NCBI RefSeq assembly: GCF_030159255.1
Contig: NZ_BSCT01000020.1
Coordinates: forward strand, 62,001 to 126,000
Origin: Bradyrhizobium sp. SSBR45G
GTDB lineage: Bacteria > Pseudomonadota > Alphaproteobacteria > Rhizobiales > Xanthobacteraceae
DNA length: 64,000 nt
Direction of reading: 5' to 3'
A program made the translations under genes and the position numbers. The notes under the pieces were generated by a model. It was not told the DNA's origin. It was given only the letters and a program-made list of their open reading frames with translations, and searched no databases. Below are positions 25,676-34,400 of this stretch, one piece after another (the first letter of the stretch is position 1; each line of letters opens with the position of its first letter).

Positions 25676-26299
25676 ATGTCCGGTGATGCCAGCCCCGTCT
25701 CGTCGTTCGCGTTCAGCGGATGGACCACCAATTGGCCCACCTCGCTGCTCGCCATCATCTGGCTGATCTGGCTCGCCAGCTGGGTCGGGGCCTCGTTCTG
25801 GTCCGGGCGCACCCGCAAGCACGTGACCGTGATCAAGACCAGCCGCTACCATGCGCTGATCGTGCTCGGCGGTATCCTGTTCACGCCCTGGACCTCGCGC
25901 CTGCTCGGCGAAAGGCCGTTCTGGACCCCGGGCGAGACCGGCGTCTATCTCCTGACCGTGGTCACGCTGGCCGGCATCGCCTTCACCTGGTGGGCGCGCA
26001 TCCATCTCGGCCGCTTCTGGTCCAACGCGATCACCCACAAGGAAGGCCACAAGGTCATCGACACCGGCCCGTACGGCATGGTGCGTCACCCGATCTACAC
26101 CGGCCTGATCCTCGGCATGATCGCGACCGGCATCGCCGTGGGCACGGTCAGCGCGGTGCTCGGCGCCATCCTGATCTCGCTCGGCATGGCCTGGAAGGCC
26201 AAGATGGAAGAAGTCTTCCTCGCCCAGGAGCTCGGCCCGGATTACGTCACCTACCGGCACCGCGTCCCGATGATCATCCCGTTCCTGCCGGCAGGCTGA
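25676..26299 (+). CDS. isoprenylcysteine carboxyl methyltransferase (ICMT)-like membrane protein
   Basis: 207 residues, about five hydrophobic segments, with the C-terminal phospholipid-methyltransferase/ICMT signature: RIHLGRFWSNAITHKEGHKV, IDTGPYGMVRHPIYTGLIL (the RHPxYxG motif) and KMEEVFLAQELGPDYVTYRH. This motif binds S-adenosylmethionine at the membrane face. In bacteria, members methylate lipids, small hydrophobic metabolites or are uncharacterised. It is third in a same-strand set with an Mpo1-like protein and an epimerase. The methyl acceptor is unknown. Confidence 0.87.
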   Translation: MSGDASPVSSFAFSGWTTNWPTSLLAIIWLIWLASWVGASFWSGRTRKHVTVIKTSRYHALIVLGGILFTPWTSRLLGERPFWTPGETGVYLLTVVTLAGIAFTWWARIHLGRFWSNAITHKEGHKVIDTGPYGMVRHPIYTGLILGMIATGIAVGTVSAVLGAILISLGMAWKAKMEEVFLAQELGPDYVTYRHRVPMIIPFLPAG

Positions 26300-26312
26300 G
26301 CGTCCTGCGAAC

Positions 26313-27344
26313 TCACCGCCGCATCTGGGCTTCCGCAGGCGGCGGGACCGGTTGATTGACCGCCTGGGGCAGCAGGTGGCGCGGCAGGATGATGCGCTGG
26401 CCGGGCACCAGCGGCTGCGCCGCGAGGCCGCGATTGGACTGCTGCAGCGCCCAGAGCGGAACGCGATAATTGGCCGCAATCTGGTCGAGGGTCTCACCCG
26501 GCCGCACCGCCAGCGGAGTGCCGCTGTCCCACAGCTCCACCGAGACCTTCGGCGGCACCAGATAGCGCAACTGCACCGGATCGACCTCTGCCGTGGCCGA
26601 GGTCTGTGACAGCTGGCTGATCATGGTCACCAGCTGGGCATGCACATCTTCCATCTTGTCGATGTTGATGTGCGTGACCTCGTCATGGTCCTTCATGTCG
26701 AAGCTGGCGTAATGGCCGCGGAAGCCGGGCTCCGGCTTGACGTCGCCGCCGCCGAGGATGTTGTCCGACAGGAACAGGTTGATGAAGCGCTGCACGTTGG
26801 GCGGGACGCTCTTGGTCGCGTGCGCCGGATCGACCGTGACCACGAGGGCGACCGGGATGTTCTGCTCCTGCAGCGAGATCGCGATGCGGACGCTGCACAG
26901 CCCGCCCATCGAATGACCGATCAGCACGATCGGCCCCTGATCCTGGCGGTAGTTCCTGGCCACCTGCAGCGCGATCAGATCGCACAGCGTGAACTCGTAG
27001 ACGCTCGCCTGGAAGCCGGCCTTCTCGACCTTCTCGGCCAGACGGTCCATGCCGGTCGAGAACAACGGACCGAGCGCGCCGCGAAACAGGTAGACCCGCG
27101 GCGGCGGCAGCGGCTGAGCCGCCTCGGGCGGACGCTCCGGCGCGGAACGGATGGCCGCGGGGGTTGGCAAGGTGGTCGCCTTGGCGGATTTGCTGGGCGC
27201 GGTGGCCGAGGCCGCTCCGGCGCGGCTGGCTTGCGGCCCGGCGGTCGCGGCGACCGCCGCGACGAGCAGCACGGCCAGCCAGCGACGGGCTGCAGCCCCG
27301 GCTGCGTCGCGCCGGTCTCTCGCGATTCGCGCCACGCTGGTCAT
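26313..27344 (-). CDS. exported alpha/beta hydrolase with C-terminal LysM domain
   Basis: 343 residues: signal or anchor segment (about 21-45), Ala/Pro/Ser linker, alpha/beta-hydrolase core (about 82-245) and a LysM domain (about 278-320: LAVRPGETLDQIAANYRVPL ... LVPGQRIILP). The nucleophile elbow is GHSMGG with S145; D172 (VTVDPAH) and H225 (VTHINIDK) are plausible triad partners. LysM binds N-acetylglucosamine-containing cell-wall glycans, so the enzyme probably works in the periplasm on or near peptidoglycan. It lies 117 bp downstream of a shorter homologue without LysM. Start is uncertain within the first 20 codons. Substrate unknown. Confidence 0.8.
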   Translation of the reverse strand: MTSVARIARDRRDAAGAAARRWLAVLLVAAVAATAGPQASRAGAASATAPSKSAKATTLPTPAAIRSAPERPPEAAQPLPPPRVYLFRGALGPLFSTGMDRLAEKVEKAGFQASVYEFTLCDLIALQVARNYRQDQGPIVLIGHSMGGLCSVRIAISLQEQNIPVALVVTVDPAHATKSVPPNVQRFINLFLSDNILGGGDVKPEPGFRGHYASFDMKDHDEVTHINIDKMEDVHAQLVTMISQLSQTSATAEVDPVQLRYLVPPKVSVELWDSGTPLAVRPGETLDQIAANYRVPLWALQQSNRGLAAQPLVPGQRIILPRHLLPQAVNQPVPPPAEAQMRR

Positions 27345-27461
27345 TCGGGCTCCCGGGACAGCTGAAAGCTCAATTCAAGCAGGGTCATGTCGCCCTGCCA
27401 TACCGCTTGTCACTGCCGAATGGGAGCATTTTGGGGCGCGTGGCGGCGCTCCCCGTGGCTT

Positions 27462-28196
27462 CTAGCGGTAACCGGTGGCGCTGGCGGCGCGCTGCGGAGC
27501 CGCCATGCGGGTGGGCGGCGACGCTCCCGGACGGCCCTTGCCGCCGAACACGACCGAGTCGATCGCGCCGATCACCTTCTGCTGCATGACCTGGTTCTTC
27601 TCGATGGTGATGTGTCCGACGCCGGGAACCGTCGCGACGTCCACATTCTCGAGCTTGCCGCGGAAGCCGTCGTCACGGCGAACCGGCTCGCCGGCGCCGC
27701 TGGCAATGTAGAAATTGATGTAGCGCTCGGCATTGCCGCCGACGAGCTTGGTCTTGAACACCGAGTCGAGACCGATCGCGAGCTTCACCGGCACGCCGAG
27801 CTGGCCGAGCTTGTTGATCATGTCCGGCAGGGCAGTCGCGCCCGAGGAATGGCCGACAAGGATGATGGTCTTGATCCGGCCGGACTTGTAGGCGGTGGCG
27901 GCCTCGTCGGCGAGCGACGACCACGAGACGAAATTGGCGACCGTGTTCGGGATGCCCTGCGAATCCAGCTTGGCGGCGATGTCGTCGAGCCCAAGCGAGA
28001 AGATGTTGAGCACGCCGCGCAGGAGATAGACATGCGTGGTGCTGGCGGCGCTGGCCGCGGCCTGGCTGGGGGCCGCGCGCACCGATCCGGTCCCGAGCGG
28101 AACGACCAGCGCCAGCGCCAGCGCGACCATGCCCAACCATCGCGCCGGCAGGCTGCGCGTCGGGGTGATGATGGTGGTGCGGAAACGTGGCGTCAT
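27462..28196 (-). CDS. exported alpha/beta hydrolase-like protein, paralogue without LysM
   Basis: 244 residues. Signal peptide about 10-42, then THVYLLRGVLNIFSLGLDDI and the elbow GHSSGA with S117, D144 (IGLDSVF) and H195 (PGVGHITIEK), matching the same positions of the LysM-bearing neighbour along the whole core, including FRGKLENVD versus FRGHYASFD. The C-terminus is a short Gly/Pro/Arg-rich tail instead of LysM. ATG 28196 follows GGAGAAGG. The pair looks like a tandem duplication followed by domain gain or loss. Probably periplasmic; substrate unknown. Confidence 0.8.
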   Translation of the reverse strand: MTPRFRTTIITPTRSLPARWLGMVALALALVVPLGTGSVRAAPSQAAASAASTTHVYLLRGVLNIFSLGLDDIAAKLDSQGIPNTVANFVSWSSLADEAATAYKSGRIKTIILVGHSSGATALPDMINKLGQLGVPVKLAIGLDSVFKTKLVGGNAERYINFYIASGAGEPVRRDDGFRGKLENVDVATVPGVGHITIEKNQVMQQKVIGAIDSVVFGGKGRPGASPPTRMAAPQRAASATGYR

Positions 28197-28476
28197 CGGT
28201 CCTTCTCCACGGCGGAAATGTCGAGACGGCGGGAACCGTACAAGAGATGCTCGCAGACGCAACATGGTGCAACATCATTTGCGGCGGTTCATCGCCCGGA
28301 CGTGGCAGCCCGGCAACACCCACCCGAATTGGCCATGGAAAAGCCAAGGAAGCGACATGATCTATGTCGGACCATGCGATTGCGGGACCGCCTCCCCCTT
28401 CCTATGTGTGCGCTTCCTCGCAGCTGCGCCCCTCTCATCCCCCCGCTGCTTTCCGAATCACACCGAAATCCCCGTG

Positions 28477-29397
28477 ATGGCTCCCGTCATTTCCGTTTCC
28501 GGCCTGTCGAAGACCTATGCGTCGGGCTTCACGTCGCTAAACAACATCCATCTCGAAATCACGCGCGGCGAGATCTTCGCGCTGCTCGGCCCCAACGGCG
28601 CCGGCAAGACGACGCTGATCAGCATCATCTGCGGCATCGTCAACGCGTCCTCGGGCAAGGTCGCGGTCGGCGGTCACGACATCAACAGCGATTTCCGCGC
28701 CGCGCGGTCGCTGATCGGGCTGGTGCCGCAGGAGCTGCACACCGATTCGTTCGAGAGCGTGTGGGCGACCGTGAGCTTCAGCCGCGGCCTGTTCGGCAAG
28801 CCGAAGAACCCGGCCCTGATCGAGAAGATCCTCAAGGATCTGTCGCTCTGGGACAAGAAGGACGCCAAGATCATCACGCTGTCGGGCGGCATGAAACGCC
28901 GCGTGATGATCGCCAAGGCGCTGTCGCATGAGCCGCAGGTGCTGTTCCTGGACGAGCCGACCGCGGGCGTCGACGTCGAGCTGCGCAAGGGCATGTGGGA
29001 CATCGTACGCGAGCTGAAGGCCGCAGGCGTCACCATCATCCTCACCACGCACTACATCGAGGAAGCCGAGGAGATGGCCGACCGCGTCGGCGTCATCACC
29101 AAGGGCGAGATCATCCTCGTCGAGGACAAGGCCAAGCTGATGGCCAAGCTCGGCCGCAAGCGGCTGAGCCTGCACCTGCAGCACCGGATCGACAGCATTC
29201 CCGAGGCGCTGGCGCCCTATCATCTTACGCTGTCCGAGGACGGCTGGCGGCTTGCCTACGACTACGACACCAAGGGCGAGCGCACCGGCATCACGAGCCT
29301 GCTCGGCGATCTCAGGACGGCCGGCATCCGCTTCGTCGATCTCGAGACCAAGCAATCATCCCTCGAGGACATCTTCGTCAGCCTGGTGAACCAATGA
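28477..29397 (+). CDS. ABC-2 type exporter, ATP-binding subunit
   Basis: 306-residue ATPase: Walker A LLGPNGAGKTTLISIICG (about 38-55), Q-loop VPQE, signature LSGGMKRRVMIAKAL, Walker B VLFLDEPTAGVD and the switch His in ILTTHYIEEAEEM. The C-terminal 80 residues (after LGRKRLSLHLQ) form the regulatory extension usual in exporters of the DrrA/CcmA-like group. It overlaps the permease gene by four bases (ATGA), giving a two-gene unit. It lies in a 280-bp gap divergent from the alpha/beta hydrolase pair. Exported substrate (drug, lipid or polysaccharide) cannot be told. Confidence 0.92.
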   Translation: MAPVISVSGLSKTYASGFTSLNNIHLEITRGEIFALLGPNGAGKTTLISIICGIVNASSGKVAVGGHDINSDFRAARSLIGLVPQELHTDSFESVWATVSFSRGLFGKPKNPALIEKILKDLSLWDKKDAKIITLSGGMKRRVMIAKALSHEPQVLFLDEPTAGVDVELRKGMWDIVRELKAAGVTIILTTHYIEEAEEMADRVGVITKGEIILVEDKAKLMAKLGRKRLSLHLQHRIDSIPEALAPYHLTLSEDGWRLAYDYDTKGERTGITSLLGDLRTAGIRFVDLETKQSSLEDIFVSLVNQ

Positions 29398-30155
29398 ACC
29401 TGCGAGCGGTCGGCGCAATCTATCAATTCGAGATGGCGCGCACCTGGCGCACGATCCTGCAGAGCATCGTGTCCCCGGTCGTGTCGACGTCGCTCTATTT
29501 CGTGGTGTTCGGCGCCGCGATCGGCTCGCGCATCAGCGAGGTCCAGGGCGTCAGCTACGGCACCTTCATCGTCCCGGGGCTGGTGATGCTGTCGGTCCTG
29601 ACCCAGAGCATCGCCAACGCCTCGTTCGGGATCTACTTCCCGAAATTCATCGGCACGATCTACGAAATCCTGTCGGCGCCGATCTCGCATGTCGAGATCG
29701 TGCTCGGCTATGTCGGCGCGGCGGCGACGAAATCGATCATTCTCGGGCTGATCATCCTGGCCACTGCGGGCCTGTTCGTGCCGTTGCACATCCAGCACCC
29801 GGTCTGGATGCTGTCGTTCCTGGTGCTGACCGCCGTGACCTTCAGCCTGTTCGGCTTCATCATCGGCATTTGGGCCGACGGCTTCGAGAAGCTGCAGATG
29901 ATCCCGATGCTGGTGGTGACGCCGCTGACCTTCCTCGGCGGCAGCTTCTACTCGGTCAACATGCTGCCGCCGGCCTGGCACTCGATCGCGCTGCTGAACC
30001 CGGTCGTCTACCTGATCTCCGGCTTCCGCTGGAGCTTCTATGAGATCGCCGACGTCAGGGTCGAGATCAGCGTCGCGATGACGCTCGCGTTCCTCGCGAT
30101 CTGCATGACGGTCATCTGGTGGATCTTCAAGACCGGCTACCGGCTCAAGCGCTGA
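29394..30155 (+). CDS. ABC-2 type exporter, permease subunit
   Basis: 253 residues with six hydrophobic segments and the ABC-2 membrane pattern: FEMARTWRTILQSIVSPVVS (cytoplasmic amphipathic start), GTFIVPGLVMLSVLTQSI, PLTFLGGSFYSVNMLPPAWH and LLNPVVYLISGFRW, the NPxxY/F loop typical of NodJ/DrrB-like permeases. It forms a homodimer with two copies of the preceding ATPase. The start overlaps the ATPase stop. No further genes follow in the operon; the next gene is on the other strand. Confidence 0.9.
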   Translation: MNLRAVGAIYQFEMARTWRTILQSIVSPVVSTSLYFVVFGAAIGSRISEVQGVSYGTFIVPGLVMLSVLTQSIANASFGIYFPKFIGTIYEILSAPISHVEIVLGYVGAAATKSIILGLIILATAGLFVPLHIQHPVWMLSFLVLTAVTFSLFGFIIGIWADGFEKLQMIPMLVVTPLTFLGGSFYSVNMLPPAWHSIALLNPVVYLISGFRWSFYEIADVRVEISVAMTLAFLAICMTVIWWIFKTGYRLKR

Positions 30156-30185
30156 GCCGGCAGTTTATCTGTTGCCATCATCGGC

Positions 30186-30536
30186 TCAGCGGGCGCAGTG
30201 GAAGTGCCCGTAGCCGTCGCGATAGCCGCGGCAATGATAATGGCGGTGGTAATAGGAGCGGTGCGGAATGCCGAGGACGCCCTCGACGCCGCCAACCACG
30301 CCGCCGACACCGGCACCGACCGCCCCTCCGACCACGCCTCCTACGGGACCTGCGATCCGGTTGCCTTCATGAGCGCCCTCATGGGCGCCGCGGATGATGC
30401 CCTGGGCATGGGCGAATTGCGGAAGCGCCAGCCAGGCCAGTGCGAGAAACAGCAGAGCGAGCGCTGCGAGCAGATAGGTCAGTCGCTGCGGGGCCCGGTC
30501 GTCGAGCACCGCCGTCTTGGCCTTCATCGTCAACAT
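30186..30536 (-). CDS. small glycine-zipper exported protein with His/Tyr tail
   Basis: 116 residues: a hydrophobic segment (about 18-42, YLLAALALLFLALAWLALPQ) that could be a signal anchor, a Gly-rich stretch (GGVVGGAVGAGVGGVVGGVE) of the glycine-zipper type seen in small membrane-inserting proteins, and a C-terminus rich in His and Tyr (RSYYHRHYHCRGYRDGYGHF) with two Cys. I recognise this layout from many Bradyrhizobium small proteins but know no function. The start was chosen at 30536, after AGGA; a later ATG nine bases on is as likely. Confidence 0.7.
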   Translation of the reverse strand: MLTMKAKTAVLDDRAPQRLTYLLAALALLFLALAWLALPQFAHAQGIIRGAHEGAHEGNRIAGPVGGVVGGAVGAGVGGVVGGVEGVLGIPHRSYYHRHYHCRGYRDGYGHFHCAR

Positions 30537-30865
30537 TTTGAATCCTGGGAACCGCATGGAGGAATGTCTGAAACGCAGATGCGGCCAAAAAGTTGCGCGG
30601 CCCCGACAATTCGGGCGGATTAGAGAGGTCCTAAACACCGGCGGCCGACGTCGACCGGTCGCGAGCCAGTCGCGAAAATGTCACCCCCGATGAACGCCCC
30701 TGCGCCTTTGCCCCGGCGGCGCCGGCCATTAAGGTTGAAGCCGCCCTTGGCTGGAACAAAGCGGGCATTTCCGACATAGTGCAGGCCCCGACGATGATCC
30801 ACAGCGGTTTCGAAATCCAGTTCTGAGGTCTCGGCAAAGTCGAGGGCCTGGAGGCCAGAGGTTAG
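30537..30865. other. 329-bp intergenic region, divergent promoters
   Basis: Lies between the divergent glycine-zipper and L,D-transpeptidase genes. It holds only a 29-codon frame from 30690 rich in Pro and Arg, which I do not call. No clear regulator site or terminator was seen. Confidence 0.5.
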
Positions 30866-31663
30866 ATGCGTACCATTCATTTTGCAGTTGCCGGTTTTGC
30901 CCTGCTGTTCGCCACCCCGGCTCTGGCGAAGATCGACATTACCGTCGACAAGAACAACCAGATCATGACCGTCGCCGTCGATGGCGTGGAGCGCTATCGC
31001 TGGCCGGTGTCCAGCGGCATCCCCTCGCGCGAGACGCCGAGCGGGACCTTCCGGGCCTTCCGCATGGAAGCCGATCACTACTCCAAGGAATTCGACGACG
31101 CGCCGATGCCGCACTCGATCTTCTTCACCAAGGTCGGGCATGCGATCCATGGCACCGATTCGGAGGGCCGGCTGGGCACGCCAGCCTCCCACGGCTGTGT
31201 CCGGCTGTCGAAGGCGAACGCCACGACGCTCTACGACCTCGTGCAGAAGGATGGCGTGCTCAACACCACGGTCACCTTGACCGGATCGGCTGAGGTGGCG
31301 CTGGCGCGCAATCCGCGCCGCGGCACGGCGGTCGCGCGCCGCGAGGTGCCGCAGCAGCAGTATGACGACAATGGTGAGCCGGTGGTGCTGACGCCACAGC
31401 CGCAATTGCTGCCGGGCCGGCAGGCCGTCCCGCCGCAGCAGCGCCCGGATGACGGCTACATCTATCCGGCTGATGGCAGCGATAATGGCGTCCGCTATCC
31501 GGCGCCGCGCGGCGCACGCCGCGTTTATGACGCGCAGGCCTATCCCCAGCAGCAGCAGCCACAATACTACTACGACAGCAGCAATCCGAGTTATGCGCAG
31601 CCACGTTACTACCAGCCGCGGCCCTCTTACCAGCCGCGCGGCTTTTATACCTACCAGGACTGA
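30866..31663 (+). CDS. L,D-transpeptidase (YkuD domain)
   Basis: 265 residues. Signal peptide 1-21 (FALLFATPALA), YkuD catalytic domain about 22-140 with H95 in HAIHGTD and the active-site box SHGCVRLSKAN (C111 nucleophile, H109, R113). Such enzymes make 3-3 crosslinks in peptidoglycan or attach lipoproteins to it, in the periplasm. The C-terminal 110 residues are Pro/Gln/Tyr-rich (QQQQPQYYYDSSNPSYAQPR), low complexity and probably disordered, perhaps a wall-adhering tail. GAGG lies upstream of the ATG. Single gene, with a 3' neighbour in convergent orientation. Confidence 0.92.
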   Translation: MRTIHFAVAGFALLFATPALAKIDITVDKNNQIMTVAVDGVERYRWPVSSGIPSRETPSGTFRAFRMEADHYSKEFDDAPMPHSIFFTKVGHAIHGTDSEGRLGTPASHGCVRLSKANATTLYDLVQKDGVLNTTVTLTGSAEVALARNPRRGTAVARREVPQQQYDDNGEPVVLTPQPQLLPGRQAVPPQQRPDDGYIYPADGSDNGVRYPAPRGARRVYDAQAYPQQQQPQYYYDSSNPSYAQPRYYQPRPSYQPRGFYTYQD

Positions 31664-31728
31664 TCCCGCCTGAAGCCTGATGAGGACCCGTCCTCGCGGC
31701 CCCCATCAGCAGCACAATGCAAATCAGC

Positions 31729-32754
31729 TCATTCGGCGCTGGCGCGCTCCAGGGTCGCCGACGCCGGATCGGCGGCGGCCTGGCCCCGCGCGACCGGCAC
31801 ATGCTTGCGCCGCTGCACGAGATACTGGTCGGCCAGCACGCCGATCAGGATGACCGTCCCCATCACGGCGAAATTCAACGAGCTAGGAATTCCGAGCAGG
31901 TTGACCAGGTTCTGCAGCACCTGCAGCAGGATCGTGCCGAGCACGACGCCGATGACCGAGCCTTCGCCGCCGCGCAGCGAGCAGCCGCCGAGCACGGCCG
32001 CCGCAATCGCGTACAGCTCGTAGAACGAGCCATGGACGGCCGGTGAGATCGAGCGGGTGTACATCGCGATGAGGACCGCGGCGAGTGCCGTCAACCCGCC
32101 GCAGATCACATAGGCTGCGATCACGACGCGATCGGAGCGGATGCCGGAATAGCGCGCCGCCTCCTCGTTCTTGCCGACCGCGTAGAGGTAGCGGCCGAAC
32201 ACCGAGCGATGCAGCACCACCCAGGCGATCGTGGTGACGATCGCCAGCGCCACCACGCTGTGCGGCAGCGGAAAGCCGAGCACGTTGGTCCGGCCCGTCG
32301 CCAGCCATTCGAGCATCGGGAAGCTGGCGCCAAAACCGAACCCGGCGGTGGCATCCTCCGTGTAGTAGCGCGCCGCGCCGCGATAGATCAAAAGCCCGCA
32401 CAGCGTCACCACGAAGGGCTGGATCTTCATCTTGGTGACCAGCGTGCCGTGCGCGGCCCCGATCGCAAGTCCGCCTGCGATGATCAGCGCGAGGGCCAGC
32501 ATCCAGTTGACGTCATGGTTGACGATCAGGTCGATGAACAGCACGCCGAGCAGCGCGATCACCGAGCCGACCGACAGCTCGATGCCGCCGATGATGATGA
32601 CGCAGGCTTCCGCGATGGAGAAGATGCCGAACATCCCGATCTGGTTGGCGGTGTTCGACAGGTTGCCGGCGTACAGGAAACGCGGGTTGATGAGGGCGAC
32701 GACCGTGCCGACCACCAGAATCAGGACCAGCAGGCTCAGATCTTTCTTACGCAC
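31729..32754 (-). CDS. sugar ABC transporter permease (CUT2/RbsC type)
   Basis: 341 residues with eight to ten hydrophobic segments and the CUT2 permease signatures IIGGIELSVGSVIALLGVLF and AAAVLGGCSLRGGEGSVIGV (the EAA-like loop contacting the ATPase). It forms the membrane channel of a ribose/xylose/rhamnose-type importer with the ATPase, whose gene end it overlaps by 8 bp (32747-32754), and the binding protein upstream. Last gene of the operon. The sugar cannot be told from sequence; no catabolic gene is adjacent. Confidence 0.92.
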   Translation of the reverse strand: MRKKDLSLLVLILVVGTVVALINPRFLYAGNLSNTANQIGMFGIFSIAEACVIIIGGIELSVGSVIALLGVLFIDLIVNHDVNWMLALALIIAGGLAIGAAHGTLVTKMKIQPFVVTLCGLLIYRGAARYYTEDATAGFGFGASFPMLEWLATGRTNVLGFPLPHSVVALAIVTTIAWVVLHRSVFGRYLYAVGKNEEAARYSGIRSDRVVIAAYVICGGLTALAAVLIAMYTRSISPAVHGSFYELYAIAAAVLGGCSLRGGEGSVIGVVLGTILLQVLQNLVNLLGIPSSLNFAVMGTVILIGVLADQYLVQRRKHVPVARGQAAADPASATLERASAE

Positions 32755-34267
32755 GGTCCCTCACCTCGATCGTTTCGCCCACGGCAAGCTTCAGCACATG
32801 GTGTTCGCTGAACTCGCTGCGCTCCAGAAAGCCTGAAATCGCGCCCTCGTGCATCACCGCAATCCGGTCGCTCACCCCGATCACCTCCTCCATGTCGCTC
32901 GAGATCATCAGGATGGCCACGCCGGCATCTGTCAGGCGACGCAGCATGTCGTAGATCTCCTGCTTGGCCCCGACATCGACGCCGCGGGTCGGCTCGTCGA
33001 AGATCAGGACGCGCGGCCGCATCGACAGCCATTTGGCGAGCACGACCTTCTGCTGATTGCCGCCGGACAGCGCTGCGGCCAAGGTCGCCACGTCCGGTGC
33101 GCGGATCTTGAGGCGCTCGCGCAGCGCGTTCGCATTCCCCGTCTCGCGCTCGGTGTCCACCAGGAACCAGCGCAAATAGGATGCGAGGTCGGGCAGCGAG
33201 ATGTTCTCGGCGATCGAGAGGTCGAGCAGCAGGCCGCAGGCCTTGCGGTCCTCCGGAATCAAATAGATGCCGTGCGCGATCGCCGCGCGCGGCGTGGCGA
33301 TGTGGATCGGCACGCCGTCCAGCTGGATCGCGCCGCCCCGAAGCGGATCGACGCCGAACACCGCGCGCGCAAGCTCGGTGCGGCCGGAGCCGACCAGCCC
33401 GGCAAGACCGAGGATTTCGCCGCGACGGAGCTGGAGGCTGACGACCCGCCCCGGATAGGTCTCGGTGACGGCGTCGACGATGTCGAGCACGGTGTCGCCC
33501 GGAGGCGCTGCCGGCGGCACGTAGAGCGATTTGAGATCGCGCCCGATCATCAGCCGGATCATCGCCGCCGGCGTGAGCTCGGAGCGCGCCAGCGCGCCGA
33601 CCATGCGCCCGTCGCGCAGCACCATCGCGCGATCGGCGCATTGCTGCACCTCGTTCAGCCGGTGCGTGATGAAGATGACGCTGACGCCCTCCGCCTTCAG
33701 GCCGGCGATCACCTGCATCAGCCGGTCCGTCTCGGTCAAGGTCAGGCTGGAGGTCGGCTCGTCCATGATGACGAGGCGGGCATCGAGCGACAGCGCCTTG
33801 ATGATCTCGACCAGCTGGCGCTGGGCCAGCGACAGCGAGGCCAATGGCGCATCGGCGGCGAAGTCCGCCCCCAGGCGTGCGAGCAGCGGCTGCACCTTGG
33901 CGTGGAGCCGCTTGCGATCGATCAGTTTCAACGGGCCGCCAAAGACCGGCTCGCGGCCGATGAAGACGTTGGCGGCAACGTCCAGATTGTCGAACAGGTT
34001 GAGCTCCTGGTGGACGAAGGCGATCCCGGCCTTGATCGCATCCGTGACGCTCAGCGTCCGCCGCTCGCTTCCGTCGACCCGGATGAAACCGCCGCTCGGC
34101 TCGACGACGCCGCCGAGCACGCGCATCAAGGTCGATTTTCCCGCGCCATTCTCGCCGACCAGCGCGATCACCTCGCCGGGCGCAACAGAGAAGCTGACGT
34201 GGTCGAGCGCGACCACGCCGGGATAGATCTTGCTGATGTCGACCAGTTCGAGAAACGGCTCTGCCAT
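32747..34267 (-). CDS. sugar ABC transporter ATP-binding protein (CUT2/RbsA type, tandem NBDs)
   Basis: About 506 residues, two fused nucleotide-binding domains as in RbsA/XylG. First: Walker A LVGENGAGKSTLMRVLGG, signature LSLAQRQLVEI, Walker B LVIMDEPTSSLT. Second: LAGLVGSGRTELARAVFG (degenerate Walker A, as usual in this family), ALSGGNQQKVVLAKWLS, VLIFDEPTRGVD. It energises uptake through the downstream permease. Two ATGs (34279 and 34267) precede AEPFLELVDISKIYPG, neither with a good ribosome site; I chose the inner one. A 133-bp gap with a hairpin separates it from the binding-protein gene. Confidence 0.92.
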   Translation of the reverse strand: MAEPFLELVDISKIYPGVVALDHVSFSVAPGEVIALVGENGAGKSTLMRVLGGVVEPSGGFIRVDGSERRTLSVTDAIKAGIAFVHQELNLFDNLDVAANVFIGREPVFGGPLKLIDRKRLHAKVQPLLARLGADFAADAPLASLSLAQRQLVEIIKALSLDARLVIMDEPTSSLTLTETDRLMQVIAGLKAEGVSVIFITHRLNEVQQCADRAMVLRDGRMVGALARSELTPAAMIRLMIGRDLKSLYVPPAAPPGDTVLDIVDAVTETYPGRVVSLQLRRGEILGLAGLVGSGRTELARAVFGVDPLRGGAIQLDGVPIHIATPRAAIAHGIYLIPEDRKACGLLLDLSIAENISLPDLASYLRWFLVDTERETGNANALRERLKIRAPDVATLAAALSGGNQQKVVLAKWLSMRPRVLIFDEPTRGVDVGAKQEIYDMLRRLTDAGVAILMISSDMEEVIGVSDRIAVMHEGAISGFLERSEFSEHHVLKLAVGETIEVRDRA

Positions 34268-34317
34268 ATGGGGCTGCATTCAGGACCGACGTCGCCAGCG
34301 GGACGGGACCGATCGCA

Positions 34318-34352
34318 AACCCAACCGGCGGAGATCATCCGCCGGTTGGGTT
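34318..34352 (-). terminator. intra-operon hairpin, likely partial terminator
   Basis: A perfect 14-bp stem, 34318-34331 with 34339-34352, with loop AGATCAT. On the minus strand it is followed by TTTGCGATCG, a weak T-run. It lies just after the binding-protein gene, where a partial stop or 3' stabiliser would give more binding protein than ATPase and permease. Confidence 0.8.
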
Positions 34353-34400
34353 GCTTTCGAGGGCCGGACTGGGGGCAGTGCCGGCGCTCCCTTACGTCTT

